This document shows positions 1 through 6,899 of a stretch of 11,921 bases of DNA, piece after piece (the stretch's first letter is position 1; every line of letters begins with the position of its first letter). The notes beneath the pieces are model-generated. The model ran no database searches and had not been told where the DNA came from. It worked only from the letters and a program-made list of their open reading frames with translations. A program made the position numbers and the translations under genes. The stretch is from an uncultured Alphaproteobacteria bacterium (GTDB lineage: Bacteria; Pseudomonadota; Alphaproteobacteria; Puniceispirillales; Puniceispirillaceae): contig CALEYP010000044.1 of assembly GCA_937924895.1 (NCBI GenBank), positions 1 through 11,921 on the forward strand. The letters run 5' to 3'.

Positions 1-608
1 TTCCCAATGGCGGCAAAACTCTCGGTAGGGAACGAGACTGGTTTCCCTCTCGTCCAAGCTTGTGCAATCCCTCTGGCAATCAAAAACATGCCAAGTGTGG
101 CAATAAAAGGTGGTATGCGGGTAAACGCAATTAATGTCCCGTTGATCGCGCCGATACAGGCCCCAAATATCAGCCCCACCACCACCGGTATAATCACTGG
201 CAAATCAAATGCCCAAGAATCAAAAACCGCTTTTGGGTTCGGGTTACCGTTCACTAATTCGGTCTGTGCAAAAGACATCACAATCATCGCTGTAGCCCCC
301 ACCAAGGGCCCAGAAGAGAGATCGATACCGCCAGAAATAATCACCTGAGTTACCCCAAGGGCAATAATGCCGATAATGGATACTTGTAGGATGATAATCC
401 GCAGACGTGCTTCATTGAAAATAGAATCAAATCTGTCGCGTGTATCGAATAAAAAGCTCTGATTATTCATATAGGGTAAAAGTTGTCCCAGAGCTTCAAA
501 TGCCAGAACGATCAGTATTAAGGCGATGAAAATATTTACCTCGCCAGGCAGCGTTCTTTTTTTGGCATCAAAGGCTAAGCCGCCTGTGCCGTGTGATGTA
601 TCGGCCAT
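1..608 (-). CDS. RbsC-type sugar (probably inositol) ABC transporter permease, C-terminus cut by window edge
   Basis: This is the membrane subunit of a sugar ABC importer in the ribose/xylose/inositol class. About 202 residues are visible, out of roughly 320 to 350 usual for the family. Hydrophobic segments lie near residues 24-44, 70-92, 101-114 and 136-160. The stretch GGIDLSSG near 93-100 matches the RbsC signature GGIDLSVG. A second family block, IGAINGTLIA followed by PPFIATLGM, spans about 152-174. The ATG at 608 is preceded by AAAGGGGGG, a good ribosome site. It lies 104 bases downstream of the binding-protein gene, with an intrinsic terminator between them. The ATPase subunit is not visible and may lie beyond the left edge. 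The inositol substrate is inferred from the neighbouring binding protein and iolG; the permease sequence itself does not fix the sugar. Confidence 0.93.
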   Translation of the reverse strand, partial: MADTSHGTGGLAFDAKKRTLPGEVNIFIALILIVLAFEALGQLLPYMNNQSFLFDTRDRFDSIFNEARLRIIILQVSIIGIIALGVTQVIISGGIDLSSGPLVGATAMIVMSFAQTELVNGNPNPKAVFDSWAFDLPVIIPVVVGLIFGACIGAINGTLIAFTRIPPFIATLGMFLIARGIAQAWTRGKPVSFPTESFAAIG

Positions 609-663
609 ACCTGTCCCCCCTTTATTGATTATTGGACATTAGAGGCATTTGCTATTGTTCTTT

Positions 664-697
664 AAAAAATCTGGGCGGCACATAATATGCCACCCAG
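664..697 (-). terminator. Intrinsic terminator between binding-protein and permease genes
   Basis: On the minus strand, a 10-bp stem (CTGGGTGGCA pairing with TGCCGCCCAG, one G-U pair) closes a 7-base loop and is followed by ATTTTTT. It sits just after the binding-protein stop codon (713) and before the permease start (608). Partial termination here would give much more binding protein than permease, a common arrangement in ABC importer operons. How much read-through occurs cannot be seen from sequence. Confidence 0.85.
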
Positions 698-712
698 CAT
701 AAGATTTAAGAC

Positions 713-1648
713 TTACTGGAATTCAGCCGCATTTTCTGGCGTCACCAGAATGAAGGGGATGAAAACAGTCTTATCAACTGGCTCACCTCTGGCTAAAGCG
801 AGAGCTGTATCGATTGAACCAGCACCCTGACCTGCGAGATCTTGGAAGACAGTTACATCTAGGTCACCAGCAGCCATAGCAACAAGCGCATCTGGAGTCG
901 CGTCTACACCACCGACTTGAATTTCTGCCATGTCCATGCCAGCCGCCTTCATGGCTTGGATGGCACCAATAGCCATTTCATCATTATTGGCGATCACAAA
1001 ATCAAATGGTTCACCAGAAGACATCCAGTTTGTCATCAAATCTTGCGCTTCGTCACGTGACCAGTTTGCAGTCTGCTCATCGATCAATGTCATGAAGTTA
1101 CACATATCCATGCCGATAACATCATGCACGTCCTTTGAACGCTGAACCGCTGCCTGATTTGAAAGCTGACCATTCATCAAATAACCCGTTGCGCCACCTG
1201 ACTTACCAGCAGCACGCAAGTTACGACAAATTTGGAACGCTTCCAATGTACCTGATTCAATTTCGTTTGATGCTACAAACGCCTGACCATCTGGCATTGT
1301 GTCTAGGTTAATTGGCTGACGGTTCACATAGACTAGCGGCACACCAGCAGCAGCTGCAGCAGCTGACATGGCTTCTGTGGCGTTTGTATCCACAGCGTTT
1401 ACAATGATGGCATCTACCCCAGCGGCAATAAAGTTATTGATCTGGTCAAGCTGGCGTGCAACGTCGTCCTGTGCATCTTCCATCTGAAGCTCAACACCAC
1501 TTAGTGTGTCAATGTGCGCTGTCATACCATTACGCATAATTGTTAGACCATTATCATCAAACCGGGCAATAGATGCACCAATGGTCTCTGCCATGGCGCT
1601 GCTTGTCATCAAAACAGCCAAGCCTGCTGAAAGAAGAATTTTTTTCAT
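713..1648 (-). CDS. Periplasmic sugar/inositol-binding protein of an ABC importer
   Basis: This is a type-1 periplasmic binding protein (RbsB-like fold, 311 aa) that captures a sugar or cyclitol outside the inner membrane and delivers it to the RbsC-type permease encoded next. Residues 1-20 are a classic signal peptide: MKK, a hydrophobic core, then SSAMA before Glu21. The mature part has family blocks such as DDNGLTIMRNGM, VDAIIVNAVDT, IANNDEMAIGA and GGVDATPDAL. From memory these resemble the inositol-binding proteins of rhizobia more than ribose binders, and iolG immediately upstream agrees. An in-frame extension to 1723 exists, but the start at 1648 is chosen because it begins the signal peptide and has AGGGAG six bases upstream. 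Regulation is probably through the palindrome at 1841-1858. The assignment as a binding protein is near certain; inositol as substrate is likely. Confidence 0.93.
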   Translation of the reverse strand: MKKILLSAGLAVLMTSSAMAETIGASIARFDDNGLTIMRNGMTAHIDTLSGVELQMEDAQDDVARQLDQINNFIAAGVDAIIVNAVDTNATEAMSAAAAAAGVPLVYVNRQPINLDTMPDGQAFVASNEIESGTLEAFQICRNLRAAGKSGGATGYLMNGQLSNQAAVQRSKDVHDVIGMDMCNFMTLIDEQTANWSRDEAQDLMTNWMSSGEPFDFVIANNDEMAIGAIQAMKAAGMDMAEIQVGGVDATPDALVAMAAGDLDVTVFQDLAGQGAGSIDTALALARGEPVDKTVFIPFILVTPENAAEFQ

Positions 1649-1926
1649 TATTAGCTCCCTTTTTTTATTGTGCCGGCCCACTTTATTTTTGCCGGAACCC
1701 CACAGCTTTTGCCGCAAGGCCACGATGCTTCTTTTCGGTCATGAGCCAACCTGCACATAGGCCATAGGTTTGCCCAACGACTGAAAAAGAAAAATCCTAA
1801 TATGAGGTTGGCAAAACACTCACGGGTCCGTCAACAGCTTTTTGCAACCGGTTGCAAAGCTTTTCACAAAATGACCTATGGCAACAACGAGTAAATCGCT
1901 ACAAAGCCAGAGACAGGCTAAAGAGG
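1649..1926 (-). promoter_or_regulatory. Control region between iolG and the binding-protein gene
   Basis: This 278-base stretch holds no convincing gene. It contains the palindrome described separately. A TTGACG hexamer at 1829-1834 on the minus strand resembles a -35 box, but I see no good -10 box at the usual 16 to 18 base spacing; the nearest AT-rich candidate (TATTAG) is 26 bases away. The region ends with the ribosome site AGGGAG for the binding-protein gene. A promoter here is inferred from the operator-like site and the long gap in an otherwise tightly packed stretch. Confidence 0.5.
1841..1858. promoter_or_regulatory. Perfect 18-bp palindrome, probable LacI-family operator
   Basis: TTTGCAACCGGTTGCAAA is identical to its own reverse complement. 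An even-length palindrome with a central CG flanked by AAC/GTT-type arms is typical of operators bound by LacI/GalR-family repressors. It lies about 190 bases upstream of the binding-protein start and directly upstream (minus strand) of a TTGACG hexamer. A looser arm-like copy (GGTTGGCAAAA, one base inserted) lies at 1806-1816. The regulator gene is not in the window. A repressor that responds to inositol or another sugar is inferred from context. Confidence 0.65.
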
Positions 1927-2922
1927 CTAAAGCGGTATTTTGACGACTTCTCCGCGTTCAGCTGATTGCACCGCGCAATCAGCTATAACAAGTGCATTTA
2001 GTCCATCTTGACCTGTTGGTATATCTGGCTTTTCACCTGTAATCGTTGAGATAAACGCATCTATCTCATTCGCATAGGCAGCCACATAACGCGTCATGAA
2101 AAAGTCATGAAGCGGTGCAGTCTGATAACCTGTATGATTTGCAATTTCTATATTCACCGGACGTTCATTATGGGCTTGTACCAAACCATCTGAGCCATGA
2201 ATTTCAATGCGCTGATCATAACCATAAACCGCGCGACGAGAGTTTGAAATTGTGACCTGACGCCCATCTTCCCAAATGAGAATCGCAGTGGCGCTATCAA
2301 AATCACCTAAGCGTGCGATATCAGGATTGGTGAGAACGGAACCGGTAGCCATGATGCTATCTGGCAGGCTACCCATCAAAAACACTGCCATATCAAAATC
2401 ATGGATCATCATATCACGGAAAATACCGCCTGAACGTTTAATATAATCTGCTGGCGGGGCTCCCGGATCGCGAGATACGATCACCCCCATTTCAGGCGTT
2501 CCTATCTGGCCATTATCAATTGCTGATTTCAGCGCCATAAAATGTGGATCAAAGCGACGGTTAAAACCCACCATCAGATTAGCATTTGTTTTTACCACGA
2601 CATCAAGACACGCTTGGACACGTGTCGCATCTAAATCAATTGGTTTCTCGCAGAATATGGCCTTACCATTTTTAGCAAACAACTCAATCTGATCAGCATG
2701 AAGATCTGTAGGCGTGCATAAAATGACGGCATCAATGCTGTCATCATGGACAATATCTTCAATCGTGGCCGCCTTACCGCCAAAGCGATTCACAACAGAT
2801 TGCACCGCTGCCTCAACAGGATCATACACTGCGGCAAGAACAGCGTTTTCATTACTTGCAATCGCTCTGGCATGAACCTGACCAATACGACCTGCCCCTA
2901 ATATCGCAAGATTTTTCTTCAT
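1927..2922 (-). CDS. iolG: Inositol 2-dehydrogenase (Gfo/Idh/MocA family)
   Basis: This enzyme oxidises myo-inositol to scyllo-inosose with NAD in the cytoplasm, the first step of inositol catabolism. The 331-residue protein has the usual family length. The N-terminal Rossmann domain carries GAGRIG at residues 9-14. EKPI at 92-95 supplies the conserved Lys93. The block GGIFRDMMIHDFDMA places Asp170 and His174 where B. subtilis IolG has its catalytic Asp and His. Blocks such as VGFNRRFDPHFMA and the C-terminal LHDFFMTRY match rhizobial IolG as I remember it. A GTG one codon upstream (2925) is possible, but the ATG at 2922 is preferred, with AGGAG seven bases upstream. The binding-protein and permease genes that follow fit an inositol uptake role. 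A related cyclitol or sugar dehydrogenase is the main alternative. Confidence 0.88.
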   Translation of the reverse strand: MKKNLAILGAGRIGQVHARAIASNENAVLAAVYDPVEAAVQSVVNRFGGKAATIEDIVHDDSIDAVILCTPTDLHADQIELFAKNGKAIFCEKPIDLDATRVQACLDVVVKTNANLMVGFNRRFDPHFMALKSAIDNGQIGTPEMGVIVSRDPGAPPADYIKRSGGIFRDMMIHDFDMAVFLMGSLPDSIMATGSVLTNPDIARLGDFDSATAILIWEDGRQVTISNSRRAVYGYDQRIEIHGSDGLVQAHNERPVNIEIANHTGYQTAPLHDFFMTRYVAAYANEIDAFISTITGEKPDIPTGQDGLNALVIADCAVQSAERGEVVKIPL

Positions 2923-3036
2923 CACTATGCTCCTGTGTCGATACTCTTACAGTTACATGCCACTCGCCCAAAAACAACATTTCATGTCATTTTGATAGTT
3001 AGGGCCCCTCATTGGCCTAGCTGATTCAGGAAAAAT

Positions 3037-3069
3037 TGGTCGGAGCGGCGGGATTTGAACCCACGACCC
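3037..3069 (-). pseudogene. 3' fragment of a tRNA gene (probably tRNA-Pro), candidate attachment-site remnant
   Basis: Read on the minus strand, this is a five-base variable loop GGGTC, a T-stem GTGGG pairing with CCCGC around the loop TTCAAAT, the acceptor 3' strand CGCTCCG, discriminator A and an encoded CCA. The matching 5' acceptor strand (CGGAGCG) is absent from the bases upstream, and no D-arm or anticodon arm can be folded from 3070-3131, so this is not a whole tRNA. The implied C1-G72 pair, A73 and GGGTCG before the T-arm point to tRNA-Pro. Such fragments arise when an integrative element recombines into a tRNA 3' end. I see no integrase gene or second copy in the window. Confidence 0.75.
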
Positions 3070-3131
3070 TTACACTACCGGCATCAGACTGGAGGGACAA
3101 TGACCAATGATAGAATAAAGTCTAACGGCGC

Positions 3132-3908
3132 TTATAATGGCCGCCTGGCAAGTGAAAAGACTTGGCCTGTGGGACCACCAATTGGATAGGATGCCACTTG
3201 CAAGGCCAAAACAGCTACTTCATCGGGATGCTTCACACGTTCCCAAGCCGGCAAACCAGCTGGTGGTTCATTGGTGAATTTGTCCAATATATTCTCAGTT
3301 GTCACTCCTGAATTAGGGTCTTGCTGGCTAAGTGTTGTAGTCGCTGTCGGCCCCGGGATAATGGTATTGACATCAATTTTTTGTTGCCAAAGTTCATTCG
3401 CCAAAGCCTCGGTAAACATTTTTAGCGCCGCTTTAGACACATGATAGGAGCTGCTATTTTGGCCGGCGCTATACCCTTTTCCAGAATTCATATTGATGAT
3501 TTTAGCACCTTCTGGCATCGCAGAGATCAGATGGCGTGTCATCAGATATGGCCCTCTTATATTTACCTCAATTGTGCGCCACCATTCTTCGGGTTGCGAT
3601 TGTACAAACGCGCCTCTATCCTGATAGGCACCTGCGTTATTCACCAAAATATCAACCTTGCCAAACTGGGCAATCACATCATTACAAAAGCGTCCCACTT
3701 CTTCTGGTCCAGAGATATCGAGGGCCTGTGCTAGACAAGCCTGACCCTTGGCTTCGACCTGTTCTTTGACCTCGTCTAGCGCACCAGATGAACGTGCACA
3801 GATAGCAACATCTGCACCGGCTTCGGCAAAGGCTAAAGCAATCGCACGGCCAATACCGCGCCCTGCCCCTGTGATAACAGCAACTTTACCGGTTAAGCTT
3901 TTACCCAT
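3132..3908 (-). CDS. Short-chain dehydrogenase/reductase (SDR), substrate unknown
   Basis: This is a classical SDR of 258 residues, a cytoplasmic NAD(P)-dependent oxidoreductase acting on an alcohol or ketone. The cofactor motif TGAGRGIG is at 13-20, Asp63 in the LDI block, NNAG at 90-93, and Asn116. The catalytic residues are Ser142, Tyr155 and Lys159 (YHVSK). The C-terminal tail near GQVFSLARRPL is seen in a subset of SDRs often labelled 3-oxoacyl-ACP reductase, but the setting argues against fatty-acid synthesis. Its ATG at 3908 overlaps the end of the transketolase N-subunit gene by 8 bases and has AAGGGG six bases upstream, so translation is probably coupled. It is the last gene of the operon; no strong terminator is seen after it. 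By context it probably reduces or oxidises a sugar or sugar-acid intermediate linked to the transketolase. Confidence 0.9.
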   Translation of the reverse strand: MGKSLTGKVAVITGAGRGIGRAIALAFAEAGADVAICARSSGALDEVKEQVEAKGQACLAQALDISGPEEVGRFCNDVIAQFGKVDILVNNAGAYQDRGAFVQSQPEEWWRTIEVNIRGPYLMTRHLISAMPEGAKIINMNSGKGYSAGQNSSSYHVSKAALKMFTEALANELWQQKIDVNTIIPGPTATTTLSQQDPNSGVTTENILDKFTNEPPAGLPAWERVKHPDEVAVLALQVASYPIGGPTGQVFSLARRPL

Positions 3909-4755
3909 CAGACGCCCCTTCTAGGCTTGCAATCTTCTGATTAATCTCGGCCAAACCAGCTTCCCAATCTGCTTGTTGTTTTGCCACATAATGAGCGGCT
4001 GGCAATGCCGCCTTCAGACAATCAATTCCCTCAAAAATCTTCGTATCACACACCATCACATAGGGTCTGTCTGTGATGGTTTTTGCCTCAGCAAAGGCAT
4101 CGAGGATATCAGGGATGCTATTGCCATTGACACGGCGCGCAAAACAACCAAAAGCATCAAATTTCTCTGGTACTGGCTCCACACCCAACACATCTTGCGT
4201 GCGAGAAGTAGCCTGTAAATCGTTGTTATCAATGATAAAAACTAGATTTGACAATTTTTGATGTGCGGCGAACATAGCCGCTTCCCAAACATTGCCTTCT
4301 TGCAGTTCGCCATCTGAAAACAAGCAATAAATCCGCTTGTCATTGCCCTTCATACGCTCGCCCCACGCAATCCCTGCAGATTGAGATGGGCCTTGCCCAA
4401 GCGAGCCTGCGGTAATTTCAAAACCTAGCTGGCCTTCAATTGGGCTTTGGTCAATTTTGGTGCCATCTTCATTATAGCTTCGCAGATCTGCGATATCATA
4501 GGATCCATGCTCCGCCAGTGCGCCGTAGGTCATAATCGCATCATGGCCATTAGACAGAACAAAACGGTCATAAAACCATCCCTTACCATCCTCGCGCATT
4601 TCATCAAAATACAGGCAAGCTGCAATATCAGCCAAAGCAACACCTTGGCCTGCATAGCCACCTCTTTGCATGCAGATATCAAGCACATTGCGACGTATTT
4701 TGGCGGCCACTAATTCTAATTTATTTAAGCGGGAATTTGATAAACTGCTCATCAT
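3901..4755 (-). CDS. Transketolase N-terminal (pyrophosphate-binding) subunit of a split transketolase
   Basis: This 284-residue protein corresponds to the N-terminal domain of transketolase, which binds the diphosphate of thiamine diphosphate and works with the separate C-terminal subunit encoded just upstream. Visible family blocks are LSNGH at 67-71 (usual SKGH), TAGSLGQG at 115-122, and the thiamine-diphosphate motif S147-D148-G149 followed 26 residues later by N177-N178. The first Gly of the usual GDG is Ser. The ATG at 4755 overlaps the TGA of the C-subunit gene by 4 bases (ATGA), with AAGGGG just upstream, which suggests translational coupling and matched subunit amounts. Split transketolases are common for pathway-specific enzymes. 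The donor and acceptor sugars are unknown. A role in the central pentose-phosphate pathway is less likely, given the catabolic neighbours. Confidence 0.9.
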   Translation of the reverse strand: MMSSLSNSRLNKLELVAAKIRRNVLDICMQRGGYAGQGVALADIAACLYFDEMREDGKGWFYDRFVLSNGHDAIMTYGALAEHGSYDIADLRSYNEDGTKIDQSPIEGQLGFEITAGSLGQGPSQSAGIAWGERMKGNDKRIYCLFSDGELQEGNVWEAAMFAAHQKLSNLVFIIDNNDLQATSRTQDVLGVEPVPEKFDAFGCFARRVNGNSIPDILDAFAEAKTITDRPYVMVCDTKIFEGIDCLKAALPAAHYVAKQQADWEAGLAEINQKIASLEGASDG

Positions 4756-5693
4756 GCTGCCCCTTCAATCCGGTTTGCTAGTGTGGCTGCATCCAGACCA
4801 AGCTGTTCTCTTATATAGGGCAAGGTGCCGCCTGGCGCCCATTGATTGGGGACGCCAATACGGGTGATTTTTGGCCCACCCCCGCTATCACAAACAATCT
4901 CTGAGACCAGTGAGCCTAACCCAGTCACTATCTGATGATTTTCAACCGTTATCACACTCTTATGGGCAAAGCAGAAATCAGCAATTTCTTGCTCATTCAC
5001 AGGCTTGATTGTTGGCACATGCAACAACGAATGAGAGACACCTTTTTGGGTCAATATTTCACTAGCTTCTAGCGCCCATTGCGTTGCATGCCCTGTTGCA
5101 ATCACACCTATATTCTCACCCTTCACAAGCTGATAGGTTTTGCCAAGTTCAAAATTATAGGAGGCACCATCTAGTAAACGAGGTGTATTACCACGATGCC
5201 CTCTTACATAGACAAGACCTGGCGTATCAACAGCCACATTCAGAGCTTGCTGAAATTCTGTTGCATCCATCGGGTCAATCACAGTTGTGTCTGGAATAGC
5301 CCGTATCATGCCTAAATCCTCTGCCGCCTGATGATGAATACGTGCCGGATTGGCAATGCCAGGGGTAAAACCAATTACGATGCTTGTTAAGGGGCCCGTG
5401 CCCATGCAAATCATCATCTGGTCGTAAGCGCGCCTTGTGGCATAACAAGCAAATGTCGTGGCAATCGGCACAAAGCCAGCCTTGGCAACACCAGCAGCAA
5501 CTGAGATCAGATTTTGCTCAGCCATACCGACATCGAGATGCTGATTAGGTAGCTCGTTTTTAACCTTGATAATTTGGCAATATTTACTGAGATCAGCACT
5601 CATAATCACAACATCTTTACGCCGCTGGCAGAGATCATAGCTGATATCATCAAAAGGGGCCGGTTCAATTATGGCAGGGCCATCAAGTAACAT
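4752..5693 (-). CDS. Transketolase C-terminal subunit of a split transketolase
   Basis: This 313-residue protein combines the pyrimidine-binding and C-terminal transketolase domains. The block DVGMAEQN at 54-61 carries the catalytic Glu59, which activates thiamine diphosphate. It is followed by TTFACYATRRAYDQ, typical of the family. The later substrate loop reads NPARIHHQAAEDLGMIRAIP, where most relatives have a glycine-rich D-G-x-T-H-Q sequence, so substrate preference may differ. The gene starts 38 bases after the enolase-superfamily gene with GGAG upstream. Its stop overlaps the start of the N-subunit gene by 4 bases. Encoding the C-half before the N-half is the reverse of the usual order in split transketolase operons. 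Together the two subunits should form one active enzyme of about 600 residues. Confidence 0.9.
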   Translation of the reverse strand: MLLDGPAIIEPAPFDDISYDLCQRRKDVVIMSADLSKYCQIIKVKNELPNQHLDVGMAEQNLISVAAGVAKAGFVPIATTFACYATRRAYDQMMICMGTGPLTSIVIGFTPGIANPARIHHQAAEDLGMIRAIPDTTVIDPMDATEFQQALNVAVDTPGLVYVRGHRGNTPRLLDGASYNFELGKTYQLVKGENIGVIATGHATQWALEASEILTQKGVSHSLLHVPTIKPVNEQEIADFCFAHKSVITVENHQIVTGLGSLVSEIVCDSGGGPKITRIGVPNQWAPGGTLPYIREQLGLDAATLANRIEGAA

Positions 5694-5731
5694 ATTAAAC
5701 TCCGTCGTGATTACGTTACGTTTCGTATAAT

Positions 5732-6856
5732 TTATTGGGCGCCATATAAGGCAAGTGCGTCTTCAGAGGGGGGAACTAATAGGCCTGGCGTCTTTGGCAG
5801 TGTTACACAGCCATTTTCAATGATAAGCGCGTCGTCACATAACTCTGAACGCAAAGCATTTTCATTCACATCCATCTCACATTTTGACGAACGGCCAATA
5901 GCCGCGCTTATGGCTAACCCTGCTTGTTGTCCCACAGCTGACCCCATGAAATGCGGCCATAAAACGCAGCCATCTGGCAGGGATTCTGCCAAAGCAAGAG
6001 CACCAGAGACTCCACCCCATTTGGCCACATCAGGTTGCAGATATTTTACACCAGCCTCTGCCATCTCAAGAAACCTCGGGATGCCATAGATATTTTCCCC
6101 AGCGGCAAGGGCGATATCTGTCTGACTTGCTAGATTTTCCCACTCTTTTACTGGACAATCTGCTGGAATCGGTTCTTCGGCGAATAATAATTTGAATTCT
6201 TCTAAGCGAGATAAGATGCGTGCGGCAGATGATACATCCCACGATTGGTTGCTATCAATCATGAGATGGCTGTTTTCTGGTAAACGGCTTGCGGCGTCGG
6301 CGACGAAGTTGACATCCTCATTCACTTCGAACCCGATTTTCAATTTGAATTCTGTTTGCCCTAAATCAGCATGTCTTATCAGCCTATCAGACAAATCCCC
6401 TGAATTAAGCGAGCTGGCATAGCATTGTGCTTGTGAGGATATACCCATAAAATCTGCAAAATTCACATTGTCTTTGCGTAATGCTAGATCCCAAGCCGCT
6501 GTATCAATCCCCGCAAGGATATGTTCAAATATCTCACGCTGGCCAATATGCAGGAAATAGACGGATAGGCTGTGGCGCAGCTTGTCAATACAGTCAATTG
6601 GCGGTTTAAAAGACGCGCCAATCAGATGTTTATTGACCACATCTTCCATAAGATGCGCTTTATGCAAATTGGCACGTGGCGGAAAATTCGACCAGATCTC
6701 CCCCCAGCCAAAACAACCGTCACTATCAACGAGCTTCAATAATAAGGCTGGACGCACAGGCATCTGTCCCAGTGCCATATTCGGGCTCACGCCGCCTTTG
6801 GCATTCAAAGGAAAGAGCGCAACAGAAGAGAGCCTTATGTCATTGTTAAATTTCAT
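5732..6856 (-). CDS. Enolase-superfamily enzyme, mandelate racemase subgroup (probable acid-sugar dehydratase)
   Basis: This 374-residue Mg-dependent enzyme abstracts the proton next to a carboxylate. Most members of this type with similar neighbours dehydrate aldonic or uronic acids to 2-keto-3-deoxy acids. The active site is complete: K171-x-K173, metal ligands Asp201 (MIDSNQ), Glu227 (FAEEP) and Glu254 (AAGEN), then the general-base pair Asp276 (LQPDVAKWGG) and His302 (WPHFMG). A Lys pair plus an Asp/His dyad is the mandelate-racemase pattern and allows attack from either face. The ATG at 6856 has AAGGAG eight bases upstream; an in-frame extension to 6922 would overlap the aldehyde dehydrogenase gene and has no matching family sequence. 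It is shorter than typical L-fuconate dehydratases (about 440 aa). Racemase or epimerase activity is an alternative. Confidence 0.88.
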   Translation of the reverse strand: MKFNNDIRLSSVALFPLNAKGGVSPNMALGQMPVRPALLLKLVDSDGCFGWGEIWSNFPPRANLHKAHLMEDVVNKHLIGASFKPPIDCIDKLRHSLSVYFLHIGQREIFEHILAGIDTAAWDLALRKDNVNFADFMGISSQAQCYASSLNSGDLSDRLIRHADLGQTEFKLKIGFEVNEDVNFVADAASRLPENSHLMIDSNQSWDVSSAARILSRLEEFKLLFAEEPIPADCPVKEWENLASQTDIALAAGENIYGIPRFLEMAEAGVKYLQPDVAKWGGVSGALALAESLPDGCVLWPHFMGSAVGQQAGLAISAAIGRSSKCEMDVNENALRSELCDDALIIENGCVTLPKTPGLLVPPSEDALALYGAQ

Positions 6857-6899
6857 AAATTTCTCTCCTTTCTTGTAGCCAGAGCCGTCATCATCTGAT

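Noticed and set aside
7..348. 113-codon open frame on the plus strand
   Set aside because: It lies opposite the RbsC-type permease, whose motifs and ribosome site are convincing.
3037..3110. A complete tRNA gene on the minus strand
   Set aside because: The T-arm and acceptor 3' strand are clear, but no CGGAGCG 5' acceptor strand, D-arm or anticodon stem can be formed from the bases to the right.
3070..3131. Intrinsic terminator after the SDR gene
   Set aside because: Only a 4-bp GGCG/CGCC stem near the stop codon can be drawn, with no proper U-tract.
3132..5693. Known sulfoglycolytic transketolase pathway for sulfoquinovose
   Set aside because: That pathway also uses a split transketolase, but here a sulfate-ester sulfatase and an acid-sugar enzyme are present, and no sulfoquinovosidase or isomerase is seen, so the name is not supported.
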